DNA from: Hoylesella saccharolytica JCM 17484
Lineage (GTDB): Bacteria > Bacteroidota > Bacteroidia > Bacteroidales > Bacteroidaceae
Direction: 5' to 3'
Assembly: GCF_000614205.1 (NCBI RefSeq)
Contig: NZ_BAKN01000002.1
Coordinates: 186,001-250,000, forward strand
DNA length: 64,000 nt
Shown: piece by piece, positions 16,415 to 25,648 of the stretch
Layout of the letters: each line of letters starts with the position of its first letter
Position numbering within the stretch: position 1 is the first letter of the stretch
The notes under the pieces: generated by a model
Told to the model about the DNA's origin: nothing
The model's input: the letters and a program-made list of their open reading frames with translations, nothing else
Databases searched by the model: none
Position numbers and translations under genes: made by a program

Positions 16415-17554
16415 ATGATACGTCCACAATATTTTTATAATACCTTAAAATCATACGGTATAGATTTTTATACTGGAGTACCCGATTCTCTTTTAAAAAG
16501 TTTGTGCGCATATCTCACAGAAAATTCAGAAAGCACAAAAAATATTATTGCGGCTAATGAAGGAGGAGCAATTGGGCTAGCAGCAGGACATTATTTGGCA
16601 ACAAAAGAGATTCCTGTGGTGTATATGCAAAACTCAGGAATCGGAAATGCGGTTAACCCACTACTATCTCTTGCAGATGAAGATGTATATCGCATCCCCA
16701 TCCTATTGATTGTAGGTTGGCGAGGTGAACCTAACATACATGATGAGCCTCAGCATATTAAACAAGGAAAAATTACAATCCCACTATTTGATACAATGGG
16801 GATAAAAAATGAAATCCTCGCAACAGAAGAGCAAGACATCAACGCACAGATTAAGCGAGCTGTTGATTATATGCAAGAAAAGCAAACCCCGTATGCACTG
16901 ATTGTTAAGAAAGGGACTTTTGAGAAATATAAATTATCAGAAAAAACAGAAAAGTATTTAGAGTTAGAACGCGAAAAAGCCGTTCAGCTTGTTGCATCAG
17001 CCTTAGATAACAATTCCGTAGTGGTTTCTACAACGGGTAAAATTTCCCGAGAACTCTTTGAATACAGAGAGATGAAGGGAGAAAATCATGAACATGATTT
17101 TCTTACTGTAGGCTCAATGGGCCATTCTTCGCAAATTGCATTAGGAATTGCACTTGCTCAAAAAGGCCGTAAGGTATATTGTTTTGATGGAGATGGGGCT
17201 GTTATTATGCATATGGGTTCTTTAGGAATTGTCGGGAACTTAGCACCTAAAAATTTTTATCATATACTTTTTAATAACGGAGCACATGATACTGTTGGAG
17301 GCCAGCCTACCATTGGTTTTGATATCAACTTTATACAAATAGCCCATCATCTTGGATATAAGAGCGTAATAAGTGTAGATAATGAAAATGCATTACAATC
17401 TATTTTACATTCTCTTGATACCTATGAAGCACCAGTATTCTTAGAAATTAAAGTAAGGAAAGGATCAAGAGAAGATTTAGGAAGACCTACCACGACGCCC
17501 ATACAGAACAAACAAAGTTTAATGGATTTTTTTAACCTTGTTGATAAAAAGTAA
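16415..17554 (+). CDS. aepY: Phosphonopyruvate decarboxylase
   Basis: 379 residues, the usual length. The N-terminal TPP-pyrimidine domain shows FYTGVPDSLL and NEGGAIGLAAGHYLATK with the conserved activating glutamate. The C-terminal domain shows GDGAVIMHMGSLG...FNNGAHDTVGG, the GDGx(n)NN TPP/Mg-binding motif of this family. It decarboxylates phosphonopyruvate to phosphonoacetaldehyde, the committed irreversible step of phosphonate biosynthesis. Directly downstream of PEP mutase. No aminotransferase of the AepZ/PhnW class follows, as it does in the classical 2-aminoethylphosphonate order. Confidence 0.94.
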   Translation: MIRPQYFYNTLKSYGIDFYTGVPDSLLKSLCAYLTENSESTKNIIAANEGGAIGLAAGHYLATKEIPVVYMQNSGIGNAVNPLLSLADEDVYRIPILLIVGWRGEPNIHDEPQHIKQGKITIPLFDTMGIKNEILATEEQDINAQIKRAVDYMQEKQTPYALIVKKGTFEKYKLSEKTEKYLELEREKAVQLVASALDNNSVVVSTTGKISRELFEYREMKGENHEHDFLTVGSMGHSSQIALGIALAQKGRKVYCFDGDGAVIMHMGSLGIVGNLAPKNFYHILFNNGAHDTVGGQPTIGFDINFIQIAHHLGYKSVISVDNENALQSILHSLDTYEAPVFLEIKVRKGSREDLGRPTTTPIQNKQSLMDFFNLVDKK

Positions 17555-17582
17555 CAAACAGCCTTATGAAACCATACAGACT

Positions 17583-18561
17583 ATGACACAACGTATAAAC
17601 TGGATAGATTGGGCAAAAGTCTTTGCTATCTATTTGGTTATATTGGGACACCATATCAGCAAAGATGTCGAAGGAGAAAGTCTTGTTAAAAATTTTATAT
17701 ATGCTTTCCACATGCCTTTCTTTTTCTTCATCTCTGGGTATTTATTTAAAGAACCGAAGAGCATACTGCATCTTTTGAAAAAAGTATAAAGGGGCTTATT
17801 ATTCCTTATATTACATTGAATATATTGGTAAACATCTTATTAATACCCTCCTTTATCGTATCTCAACACATACCCTTAGACAATATCTTTTATTTTTTAA
17901 CAGGCCAAGCTGTGGGTGATGCTGGACCGACATGGTTTCTTGTGTGTTTATTTGAAGTTTGGATTATCAGTTTTCTCATATTAAAACTCAATATCAAATT
18001 TTTTGTGTCTTGATTAGCATCATTATCGCTTATACATTTCCATACCATTTATGGTGGGGGATAGATGTTTGCTTTGCGGCAATTCCTTTCTTTCTTTTAG
18101 GGTTCTATATGAAGGGAAGATTGATGGTAAATATATCCACTTGCAAAAAGACGTTTCTTTTTATTCTGTTTGGAGGGTTAACCTATTGTATTTCTACACT
18201 GACAGGATATGTCGAAATTTATCCACGCGAGTTCGGCAAGTACCCATATCTTTACTATATCTTAGCTCTTTGCGGAATAGCACACCTATATTTCCTTTGT
18301 CTGCTTTTTGATAGATTTCCATCACAGGTGCTTGTCAGATTCTCTACAGGAACAATTATTATTCTCGGTTTACACCAAATTTCTATTTTCTATTTGCATT
18401 GTATACTAAAATATACCTTCCCTTTCTTATTAGGGTCAAGTTTACTTTGGAAAATCTTCTTTTGTTTGGCAACGATGTTTTGTCTTTACATTCCTATTGT
18501 TGTTTTGCAAAAAACTGTTCCATTTTTGATTGGAGGCAGAACCCCCAAAACATCAAATTAA
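17583..18561 (+). pseudogene. Membrane O-acyltransferase, two -1 frameshifts at homopolymers
   Basis: From ATG 17583 (MTQRINWIDWAKVFAIYLVILGHH, typical acyltransferase 3 start with the conserved H) the frame runs to a stop at 17789. The homology continues one frame back right after an A6 tract (17778-17783) as KGLIIPYITLNILVN, ends at 18013, and continues again one frame back after a T6 tract (17999-18004) as CVLISIIIAYTFPYH through to 18561. Restoring one A and one T gives 981 nt, or 326 aa. As it stands the product is truncated after about 69 residues. Both lesions are single-base losses in 6-nt homopolymers. Confidence 0.85.
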
Positions 18562-18615
18562 GTATAGGGACATGGTATTACCATGTATTATCTTCTTAAG
18601 TAGTATACTCTTCTA

Positions 18616-19458
18616 ATGAATTTAAGCCTTCTTAAACATGCCCAATTAAAGGAGAAATTTAATCCTGAAGGTTCAAAACTTCGAAAAGCTCAATTGCGGA
18701 TGTTAGAGATGTTACAGTTTTTAGACAAAATTTGTCAAGAGCACGACATTGAATATTGGCTTGATAGCGGAAACTTGCTTGGTGCCATTCGTCATGGAGG
18801 GTTTATCCCTTGGGATGATGATGTAGATGTCTGCATGACAAAAGAGAATATCCAAAAATTTAAGAATGTTATTAGAACAAAATACAAAGGCTCAGATTTT
18901 ATCGTACAAGATATAGACAATGACCCCAACTATTTTACTCCCTGGCCCAAATTGCGCGATACGAAATCAAAGATGATAGGGGGCAATCAGCTTTTCCAAA
19001 AATACCAAGGATTGCAAATAGACATTTTTGCTGTGCAAGATTACAATATTACATTCTTTCAAAAAATATGCTACTGGCTAAATTGGCATTTGTACCTAAT
19101 CAATGTTCCTTTACAAAAACATACAATTTATAAATTTATTTGGCCTGTATCAAAATTATCGAGATGGATATTTTATCAAATAGTAATTCCTTCTCTTGAC
19201 TTTATCAGTCGGCCATTCAAACATCAGTATTTCACATTTAGCTATGGAAGTGAATTTTACAAAAAGAATGAACGCCGGTATAAGAAAGATATTTTTCCTT
19301 TAACGAGAATAAAATTTGAGAATATCAGCATTTCGGTCCCAGGTAACCAGGAAAGGTATCTCACAAGATTGTTTGGAAATTGGCGAAGATTTCCTGATTT
19401 AACAAAACTGACTACTCATTTTCATGATGTTGATTTTTTAGAAAAAACAGATGACTAA
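18616..19458 (+). CDS. LicD-family transferase (second copy)
   Basis: 280 residues with an intact LicD signature, SGNLLGAIRHGGFIPWDDDV at residues 51-70 then DVCM, and GLQIDIFAVQDY after it. It is only distantly similar to the first LicD outside this core, so the two are unlikely to be recent duplicates and may act on different sugars or donors. It follows the phosphonate cassette and a broken acyltransferase and overlaps the next gene by 8 nt. Confidence 0.9.
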   Translation: MNLSLLKHAQLKEKFNPEGSKLRKAQLRMLEMLQFLDKICQEHDIEYWLDSGNLLGAIRHGGFIPWDDDVDVCMTKENIQKFKNVIRTKYKGSDFIVQDIDNDPNYFTPWPKLRDTKSKMIGGNQLFQKYQGLQIDIFAVQDYNITFFQKICYWLNWHLYLINVPLQKHTIYKFIWPVSKLSRWIFYQIVIPSLDFISRPFKHQYFTFSYGSEFYKKNERRYKKDIFPLTRIKFENISISVPGNQERYLTRLFGNWRRFPDLTKLTTHFHDVDFLEKTDD

Positions 19459-20101
19459 GTTATTATTTCTCTTCTATAATCTATATTCATTTCTTATTTG
19501 CTTGCGATGTTTCTCTCTAAGACAAGCGCGAAAAAGGCCTTTATTGATACATCCATGCGTAAAATTAAGAGGGTTAAGGAAGGGCTGTATTGTCTTAGAT
19601 GGAGAAAGAGCAAAACTTGTTTTTGGATTCGAGGCAACACAAGGACAATCTAATAATGAATCTTTATTATATTTTGGGAATAATGCGACACTCGTACTTC
19701 GTGGATATGTAGCAATGACAAAAGGAACTCGATTAGTTATAGATAAAGGCCAAATGGACATTGGGCATCATTTCTTCTGTAATGGCGATTGCTACTTTAG
19801 ATGCACAACTCACATCAGGATTGGAAATGATAATATGTATGGATGGAATGTCTGTTTTAATACATCTGATGGACATCAGATATACGTAGAAGGAAAAGCA
19901 AAAGACATGGAAGGTGACATATATATAGGAAATCATGTGTGGATAGCATCCAATAGTATGATAGCAAAGAAAACACGAATTCCTTCAGAATGCGTTGTAG
20001 CTCAGAATTCATTAGTGTTGGATACTTTTAATGAAGAGCATTGTTTGATCGCAGGTGTCCCTGCAAAAAAAGTTAGAGATAAATTCTCATGGAAAGCATA
20101 A
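19451..20101 (+). CDS. Hexapeptide-repeat O-acetyltransferase (WbbJ/maltose-acetyltransferase type)
   Basis: 216 residues. The C-terminal two thirds show hexapeptide periodicity (IGHHFFCNGDCYFRC, IGNDNMYGWNVCFNTSDGH, IYIGNHVWIASNSMI) and end with NSLVLDTFNEEHCLIAGVPAKKVRD, the standard close of left-handed beta-helix acetyltransferases. The H in TSDGH is the usual catalytic position. These enzymes transfer acetyl from acetyl-CoA to a sugar hydroxyl or amino group in the cytoplasm. It overlaps LicD upstream by 8 nt and the next glycosyltransferase by 13 nt. Confidence 0.88.
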   Translation: MTKLLFLFYNLYSFLICLRCFSLRQARKRPLLIHPCVKLRGLRKGCIVLDGERAKLVFGFEATQGQSNNESLLYFGNNATLVLRGYVAMTKGTRLVIDKGQMDIGHHFFCNGDCYFRCTTHIRIGNDNMYGWNVCFNTSDGHQIYVEGKAKDMEGDIYIGNHVWIASNSMIAKKTRIPSECVVAQNSLVLDTFNEEHCLIAGVPAKKVRDKFSWKA

Positions 20102-21102
20102 CTAAAAAAAATGTAAGACCATTTCTTAGTATCATTATACCGTTATACAATGCAGAAAAATTTGTCAAACGGTGTATTGATTCCATTCTATCGCAGAATC
20201 TAGCTTTAGATGATTATGAAATCATTATGATTGACGATGGATCTACAGATTTATCGGCAGATATTTGCAATCAATATAGTTCAACTTATACCAATATACA
20301 CTATTTTTATCAAAAAAATCAAGGACAAGGAGTAGCAAGAAATCTTGGAATAGAAAAAGCACTTGGCGATTATATTACTTTTGCTGATATTGATGATTAT
20401 TTTTTAAGTAATACTTTGGATAAGGTTTGCAAGGAACTTCATCAGTTTCTTCCAGAACTTTGCATCACTCGCCATGAAGATATGTTGATTAATGGGAGAA
20501 CATACATAGAGGAAAACAAAGGTTTTCCGACAGCAAAAGAGTTCTTAGGAAGTGAATTAATACTTAATGGATATCTTCCATCGTCTGTTTGGGCAAAATT
20601 TTATACAAGAGATTTATTTAGAGAGAAGGCCTTACGTTTCTTACCAATGATTATTCATGAAGATGTAGAATTTAATTTTAAGATCTTCCTAAAAGCAAAA
20701 CGAGTTATATTCTCAGAAACAATAACTTACTTTTATTATTGGAACCCTCTTTCAACTGACAAATTAATAAGTGAAGAAAAAATCGTAAAAACATTAATTT
20801 CAGATTTGAGAATAGCCAAAAGCTATAAAGAAATAAGTCAAACGTGGGATTTGTCTAAGGAGCTAACACAATTCTTATTAGAATACTCTAACTCATTACT
20901 TGTTTCACAGTTTATCATGCTAATGAAACGTAAGTATAAGATATCACATAGGAATATTCTGTTGGTATTAGAAGAGATGCAGAATCTGAAATTACTACCA
21001 ATGAAAGGTAAAACAAGATCAAAATGCACTACCATTCTAAAACCTTTCTTTTGGTCTACTCCCTTATATTGTCTATTAATAAGATTAAGGTATCAAACAT
21101 GA
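20089..21102 (+). CDS. Family 2 (GT-A) glycosyltransferase
   Basis: 337 residues. FLSIIIPLYNAEKFVKRCIDSIL opens the GT2 fold, with IMIDDGSTDLSADIC as the nucleotide-binding block, YFADIDDYF-like ITFADIDDYF as the DxD position, and GVARNLGIEKALGDYI between them. It should add one sugar from a nucleotide-sugar donor at the cytoplasmic membrane face. Linkage cannot be read from sequence. The start overlaps the upstream acetyltransferase by 13 nt and the end forms an ATGA overlap with the next gene. Confidence 0.9.
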   Translation: MESITKKNVRPFLSIIIPLYNAEKFVKRCIDSILSQNLALDDYEIIMIDDGSTDLSADICNQYSSTYTNIHYFYQKNQGQGVARNLGIEKALGDYITFADIDDYFLSNTLDKVCKELHQFLPELCITRHEDMLINGRTYIEENKGFPTAKEFLGSELILNGYLPSSVWAKFYTRDLFREKALRFLPMIIHEDVEFNFKIFLKAKRVIFSETITYFYYWNPLSTDKLISEEKIVKTLISDLRIAKSYKEISQTWDLSKELTQFLLEYSNSLLVSQFIMLMKRKYKISHRNILLVLEEMQNLKLLPMKGKTRSKCTTILKPFFWSTPLYCLLIRLRYQT

Positions 21103-22184
21103 AAATAGCATATATTGTTGATAGCCTGCATAATGCAGCAGGTATGGAGCGGATTCTTTGCTTAAAGGCAAATTCATTATGCTCTATATATAATATTACA
21201 TTTATTATTAGGAATCAAGAAAACAAAAAACCTTATTATCCACTTAAAGATGAAATTAGATTGATTGATATGGGATTTACTTTCCCCATAGAATATCGAA
21301 AGGAACTTACTCTTTTCTTAACAGAAGAGAAATTTGATATTGTTATTTCAACTGGTGGATGGGAGTTTTATTTTTTATATAAAATAAAAGATGGCAGCAA
21401 AAAGATTTTTGAATTCCATTTCTCGTTTTATATTTCCAAGGTATGGTTTGACACAGCTAACAGGGGCCTTTCTGCAAAGATAAAAGCCTACATACAAACT
21501 ATACGTAGAGCCATTATTGCTAGACATTATGACCAAGTTGTTGTGTTAACAACAGCCGATGCTAGTCGATGGAAATGGTTCTGCAAAAATGTGGTCGTTA
21601 TGCCCAATCCTCTCACGATAGCTACAGACAAAACCTCGATTTGTGAAAACAAACAAGTTATTGCCGTAGGAAGACTTAACAGGCAAAAAGGATTCGATTA
21701 CTTAATAGAAGCTTGGAAATTGGTGCATTGCCAACATCCTGATTGGATATTGAAAATCTATGGAGAGGGAGATTTACACTCCTTTTTACAATCACAAATT
21801 AATATATATAGGCTACAAAATTCTGTTTTCTTAGAAGGGAATACTTCCCATATTATAGAAAAATATTTGGAGAGTTCCATATTTGTACTTAGTTCACGCG
21901 CTGAAGGTCTACCCTTAGTCTGCTTAGAAGCCTTAGCTTGTGGCCTTCCTATTGTATCATTTAAGTTAATTGGCATTGAAGACCTTATTAAAAATGAAGA
22001 AAATGGATATTTGATTAAAAAAGTGGGGGATACCCAAAATATGGCCAATGCTATTTGTAAACTTATTAAGCATGATACATTACGCAAGAGACTTGGCAAG
22101 AACTCACTTGAAATTGCAAAACGATATAATGTAGAGACCATAATAGAACAATGGAAAGAACTTTTTAATAGACAGCTAAATTGA
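21099..22184 (+). CDS. Family 4 (GT-B) glycosyltransferase
   Basis: Start placed at ATG 21099 (MKIAYIVDSLHNAAGMERIL), which overlaps the previous stop as ATGA and places the N-terminal GT-B motif at residue 1. Earlier in-frame codons from 21024 run into the upstream gene. The C-terminal domain carries VGRLNRQKGFDYLIEAW, KIYGEGD and SSRAEGLPLVCLEALACGLPIVSF, the EX7E retaining-GT4 signature. About 361 residues, normal for the family. Confidence 0.9.
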   Translation: MKIAYIVDSLHNAAGMERILCLKANSLCSIYNITFIIRNQENKKPYYPLKDEIRLIDMGFTFPIEYRKELTLFLTEEKFDIVISTGGWEFYFLYKIKDGSKKIFEFHFSFYISKVWFDTANRGLSAKIKAYIQTIRRAIIARHYDQVVVLTTADASRWKWFCKNVVVMPNPLTIATDKTSICENKQVIAVGRLNRQKGFDYLIEAWKLVHCQHPDWILKIYGEGDLHSFLQSQINIYRLQNSVFLEGNTSHIIEKYLESSIFVLSSRAEGLPLVCLEALACGLPIVSFKLIGIEDLIKNEENGYLIKKVGDTQNMANAICKLIKHDTLRKRLGKNSLEIAKRYNVETIIEQWKELFNRQLN

Positions 22185-22192
22185 TTATCTCT

Positions 22193-23398
22193 ATGAAAAT
22201 CGCACTCATTACCTTTGTTACTCCTTTTAAAGAAAACGTTAAAGGAGCAAGCGCCTTGCCTTACCATTTACTGATACATCGCCAACAAGGGCATGAAAAA
22301 ATAGATGTCGAAATATTTAGCTTTAATACAAATCGGTTATCTAAGGAACAAATTTCGCAAAGCGAGAAAGAACTAAACGTAAACATACGCATTCTAAAAG
22401 AACGAAAATGGATGAAATGGATGTTTCTCTCTCGACTTCATCCTATAGTTCGTATTTTTATGAGTCGCCCTTTCAGCAGTTATGTCCGTCTTAAGCAAAA
22501 AGAGTTCGATAAAATTCAGGCGTGTAATCCGGATGGCATTTGGATTTACGGGGAAGAATATGCCCCACTGCTAAAACAATTCCCAAATTATCGACGCATC
22601 TTATTGGGTCCGGACAGCGAGGGACTCTATTATTATAGATTATTAGGACAGCGTTTTATCTTTAAAGATACAAGGAATTTATTCCGCAAATTTCTGATGT
22701 ACCCCAAATATTTAAAAATCGAGCAAGAGTTCCCTACAGACGATTCCATTACCTATTGTGTAGTAGGAAAAGCTGATGCTAACTTTCTACAAAAAGTAAA
22801 CCCCTATATTCAAGCAAGGTTTCTGAGACATCCTCACTACAATGTAAATCAGGTAAAAGAAATAAAATTTCACACACCCATTCGACTATTGATTGCGGGA
22901 CAGAACAATTTTTATATGCAACAAGGTGTTGAAGAATGGGTTCCAGACATGCTTTCTCACTGTTCTGCTCTAAAAGCTCATTATGCTATTACGTTTTTAG
23001 GAAGAGGATGGGAAGAGACTGTTCAACAACTTTCTAATGGAGGATATAATGTAGCACATATACCTTTTGCAGCCAATTATACAGAAGAAGTACAGAAGCA
23101 TGACATCCAACTCACCCCGATAATCATTGGTACAGGAACCAAGGGTAAAGTTTTAGATGCACTATCCAATGGTTTGTTGGTTATTGGAACGGAATACGCT
23201 TTGGAAAATATCTCAGTAGAAAATGGCATATCTTGCTTTCAATATAAGCATTCGAAAGAAATAATTGAACTATTAAAGAGTATTCTAGAGAATCCACTAC
23301 ATTATGAGAAGATTGCAAAAGAAGGAAGAAAAAACGTACTTAAGCACCACTCTCGCAGATTAATCTCTAAAGAGTTTTTTCAATTATTCAACCTATAG
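22193..23398 (+). CDS. GT-B fold glycosyltransferase
   Basis: Start at ATG 22193 is preferred over the in-frame TTG at 22181. The protein has a Rossmann-like N-terminus (MKIALITFVTPFKENVKGA) and a C-terminal half with IRLLIAGQNNFYMQQG, ITFLGRGWEE and IIIGTGTKGKVLDALSNGLLVIGT, which corresponds to the donor-binding part of GT-B enzymes but with a weaker EX7E block than its neighbours. About 401 residues. The assignment to GT4-like proteins is by fold pattern and context. Confidence 0.75.
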   Translation: MKIALITFVTPFKENVKGASALPYHLLIHRQQGHEKIDVEIFSFNTNRLSKEQISQSEKELNVNIRILKERKWMKWMFLSRLHPIVRIFMSRPFSSYVRLKQKEFDKIQACNPDGIWIYGEEYAPLLKQFPNYRRILLGPDSEGLYYYRLLGQRFIFKDTRNLFRKFLMYPKYLKIEQEFPTDDSITYCVVGKADANFLQKVNPYIQARFLRHPHYNVNQVKEIKFHTPIRLLIAGQNNFYMQQGVEEWVPDMLSHCSALKAHYAITFLGRGWEETVQQLSNGGYNVAHIPFAANYTEEVQKHDIQLTPIIIGTGTKGKVLDALSNGLLVIGTEYALENISVENGISCFQYKHSKEIIELLKSILENPLHYEKIAKEGRKNVLKHHSRRLISKEFFQLFNL

Positions 23399-23406
23399 TT
23401 CTTAAG

Positions 23407-24470
23407 ATGATACCTAGTCAAAAGACATCACAAGTGATAACATGGCTTCGCTTTCCATTAATTATGGCAGTTGTGATGTTACACACCTATCTTATAGACA
23501 AACCTATTGGTGGGATTGTATATGTGAGAAGTGGACAGTTCCCTTTTTTGATTATCTTGAACATATTATCAGGGTTGAAATCGCCAATATGGCTGTACCA
23601 CTTTTTTTCTTTATCTCAGGTTTCTTATTTTTTTGTGGAGAAGCGTTTACACGAAATACATTTATTGTAAAACTAAAAAAGCGTTTTCAGTCACTACTAA
23701 TACCTTACTTGTTTTGGAACACCTGCTTTATTGTTTTTATTGCATCCATCGAGATGGTTCACCCAGGATGGTTGACAGAGAAAAAGAGCGTTGTTAACAT
23801 GAGTTTTTCTGATTTTTTGAATGCATACTGGGATCTAGATCAAGGGCTAATCCCATTGTGGTTTATTCGTGATTTAATGATTCTCAATATTCTGTCTTTT
23901 GTACTTTACTGGATTATTAAAAAAACAAATTTCTTGCTCCTTATTATATTAGGTATCCTATGGATATATCAAATTGGCCAATGGGCTCCAGGGATAGGTG
24001 TGAGAGCTTCATTTTTCTATTCACTGGGAGCATGGTTTAGCATTAAGCGACTCAATTTTGTTGAGGTCTTACAGAAATACCGCATTCCCTTACTGACTTC
24101 TTCATTCCTACTCATTATTATTGATACTTATTTTTGGTCAAAAGATCTATCATATACATTTTTTTTCCAATTATCACAAATCATTGGAATTCTGGGAATC
24201 ATAGTCTTTGTAGATCTCTTGCTACGACATCAGAAAATCCATATTTATACATTCTTGACAGAAAGTAGCTTTTTTGTTTTCGTCTTTCATATGTTTATCA
24301 TCAAACTTCCATCTATATATTGGGTTAAAGTTTTACCCGTTAATACCCTTACAGCCATTCTAATGCTAGCTACAATTCCTCTATTGGTCACGATTTCATG
24401 TATCGTAATCTATAACATAATGAGTATTTTATTTCCACGATTTACAACAATTATTATAGGCAGACGATAA
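23407..24470 (+). pseudogene. Membrane O-acyltransferase, one -1 frameshift at a T6 tract
   Basis: ATG 23407 opens MIPSQKTSQVITWLRFPLIMAVVMLHTYL, the acyltransferase 3 start with the conserved H, and reads to VRSGQFP. After the T6 tract at 23544-23549 the homology continues one frame back as FFDYLEHIIRVEIANMAVPLFFFISGFLFF and on to the end at 24470. One extra T would give 1065 nt, or 354 aa, normal length. Further downstream a T8 tract (24159-24166) is in frame. Unrepaired, the product is about 87 residues. Confidence 0.85.
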
Positions 24471-24473
24471 AAT

Positions 24474-25640
24474 ATGCTTTTATATATATTGATTTTTGGA
24501 AGTACACTTTTTTGGTTCTTCGTAAGTAAGAAGAAATCAGAAAAAAACATACGGGGCCTATTCATATTTTTTTCTTTTTTAGCACTATTCGTAGGGCTAT
24601 CAGATATGTTAGGCGGCTATGATCGTTATATCTATGGGGAGGTTTTCGATATCTTATCGGACGATATCGAAAAGGGATTTAGTTATAAAAAATCTCCCAT
24701 AATGGGGTATGAGAAAGAGTTCGGTTATGTCTTTCTCAATGTTATTTTATCCCACATCACATCCAACAGATATATTTTTATACTGTTGGTAACGATCATT
24801 ATCTATATTCTTTTTTTCTTCTCGATTAAAGAGTATACAGAAAATTATCCGTTTGCGTGTATTTTGTTTTTGGCATTAATGTTTTTCTTTACGTTTACCT
24901 ACCTACGTGAAGTAATTGGGGTGGGTGTAAGCTGGTTTTCACTGAAGTATATTTATCAGCGAAACTTAAAAATGTTTTTATTTATAATGTTTATAGCCTT
25001 TTCTTTTCATAATTCGGCCATTATTTTCTTACCGATGTATTTTATACCTATACGAAAATATAATATTTCTGCAGTTATATTTGTTATGGTTGTGGCATTT
25101 ATCATCGGCCTATCTCCATTTCCTGGCGCATTATTTTCACGTTTTGGAGAGCTTTCCGGTTCAGAAGAGCGGGTAATGCAATATGCGCAGGACTATGAAG
25201 AAGCAGGTTTCAGAATTGAATATCTATTAGAAGTTGCTGTTTTTCTCTTTATTATTTTCCCCCAATACAAAGAAATTTCTAATAGCCGTAGATCTCTTGT
25301 CCTTTTAAATTGCGCCTTAATGTTCTGTATTATTCTACTGTTCTTTATCCGTTCTTCATCTGGTGGCCGACTTGGCTGGTATTACATGATAGGAATTATT
25401 GCTCTTTTTACAGAACTTGCAGTGAAAGAAAACCAACAAAACCAAGTAAGCATAATCTTAATCATATTAAGTTGCTTACTATATGGACGTATATTAATAG
25501 GTTGGAATATTCGCGCTTATCCTTACAAGACCTTTTTGACAAATGGGCATAGAAAAGGAGATCCTATCTATGAACAATATGAGTATGACAAACAATATGA
25601 TCAGGACAAATTCTATCGTCCTGCCTTTAAATTAAAATAA
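24474..25640 (+). CDS. EpsG-type O-antigen/polysaccharide polymerase (Wzy)
   Basis: 388 residues, strongly hydrophobic with about 10-11 membrane segments. The region after the first helix, LFVGLSDMLGGYDRYIYGEVF, is the characteristic GxD-Y-x-x-Y motif of the EpsG family, a Wzy-like group common in Bacteroidetes. It would polymerise repeat units on the periplasmic side after flipping by the Wzx protein at 9847. It starts 3 nt after the broken acyltransferase and is followed 8 nt later by a glycosyltransferase. Confidence 0.8.
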   Translation: MLLYILIFGSTLFWFFVSKKKSEKNIRGLFIFFSFLALFVGLSDMLGGYDRYIYGEVFDILSDDIEKGFSYKKSPIMGYEKEFGYVFLNVILSHITSNRYIFILLVTIIIYILFFFSIKEYTENYPFACILFLALMFFFTFTYLREVIGVGVSWFSLKYIYQRNLKMFLFIMFIAFSFHNSAIIFLPMYFIPIRKYNISAVIFVMVVAFIIGLSPFPGALFSRFGELSGSEERVMQYAQDYEEAGFRIEYLLEVAVFLFIIFPQYKEISNSRRSLVLLNCALMFCIILLFFIRSSSGGRLGWYYMIGIIALFTELAVKENQQNQVSIILIILSCLLYGRILIGWNIRAYPYKTFLTNGHRKGDPIYEQYEYDKQYDQDKFYRPAFKLK

Positions 25641-25648
25641 TAAAAGGA

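Noticed and set aside
17774..17790. Programmed -1 frameshift at the A6 tract of acyltransferase B
   Set aside because: The codon phase is TTG AAA AAA GTA, which does not fit the efficient A AAA AAG phase, and a second lesion further on would still stop translation.
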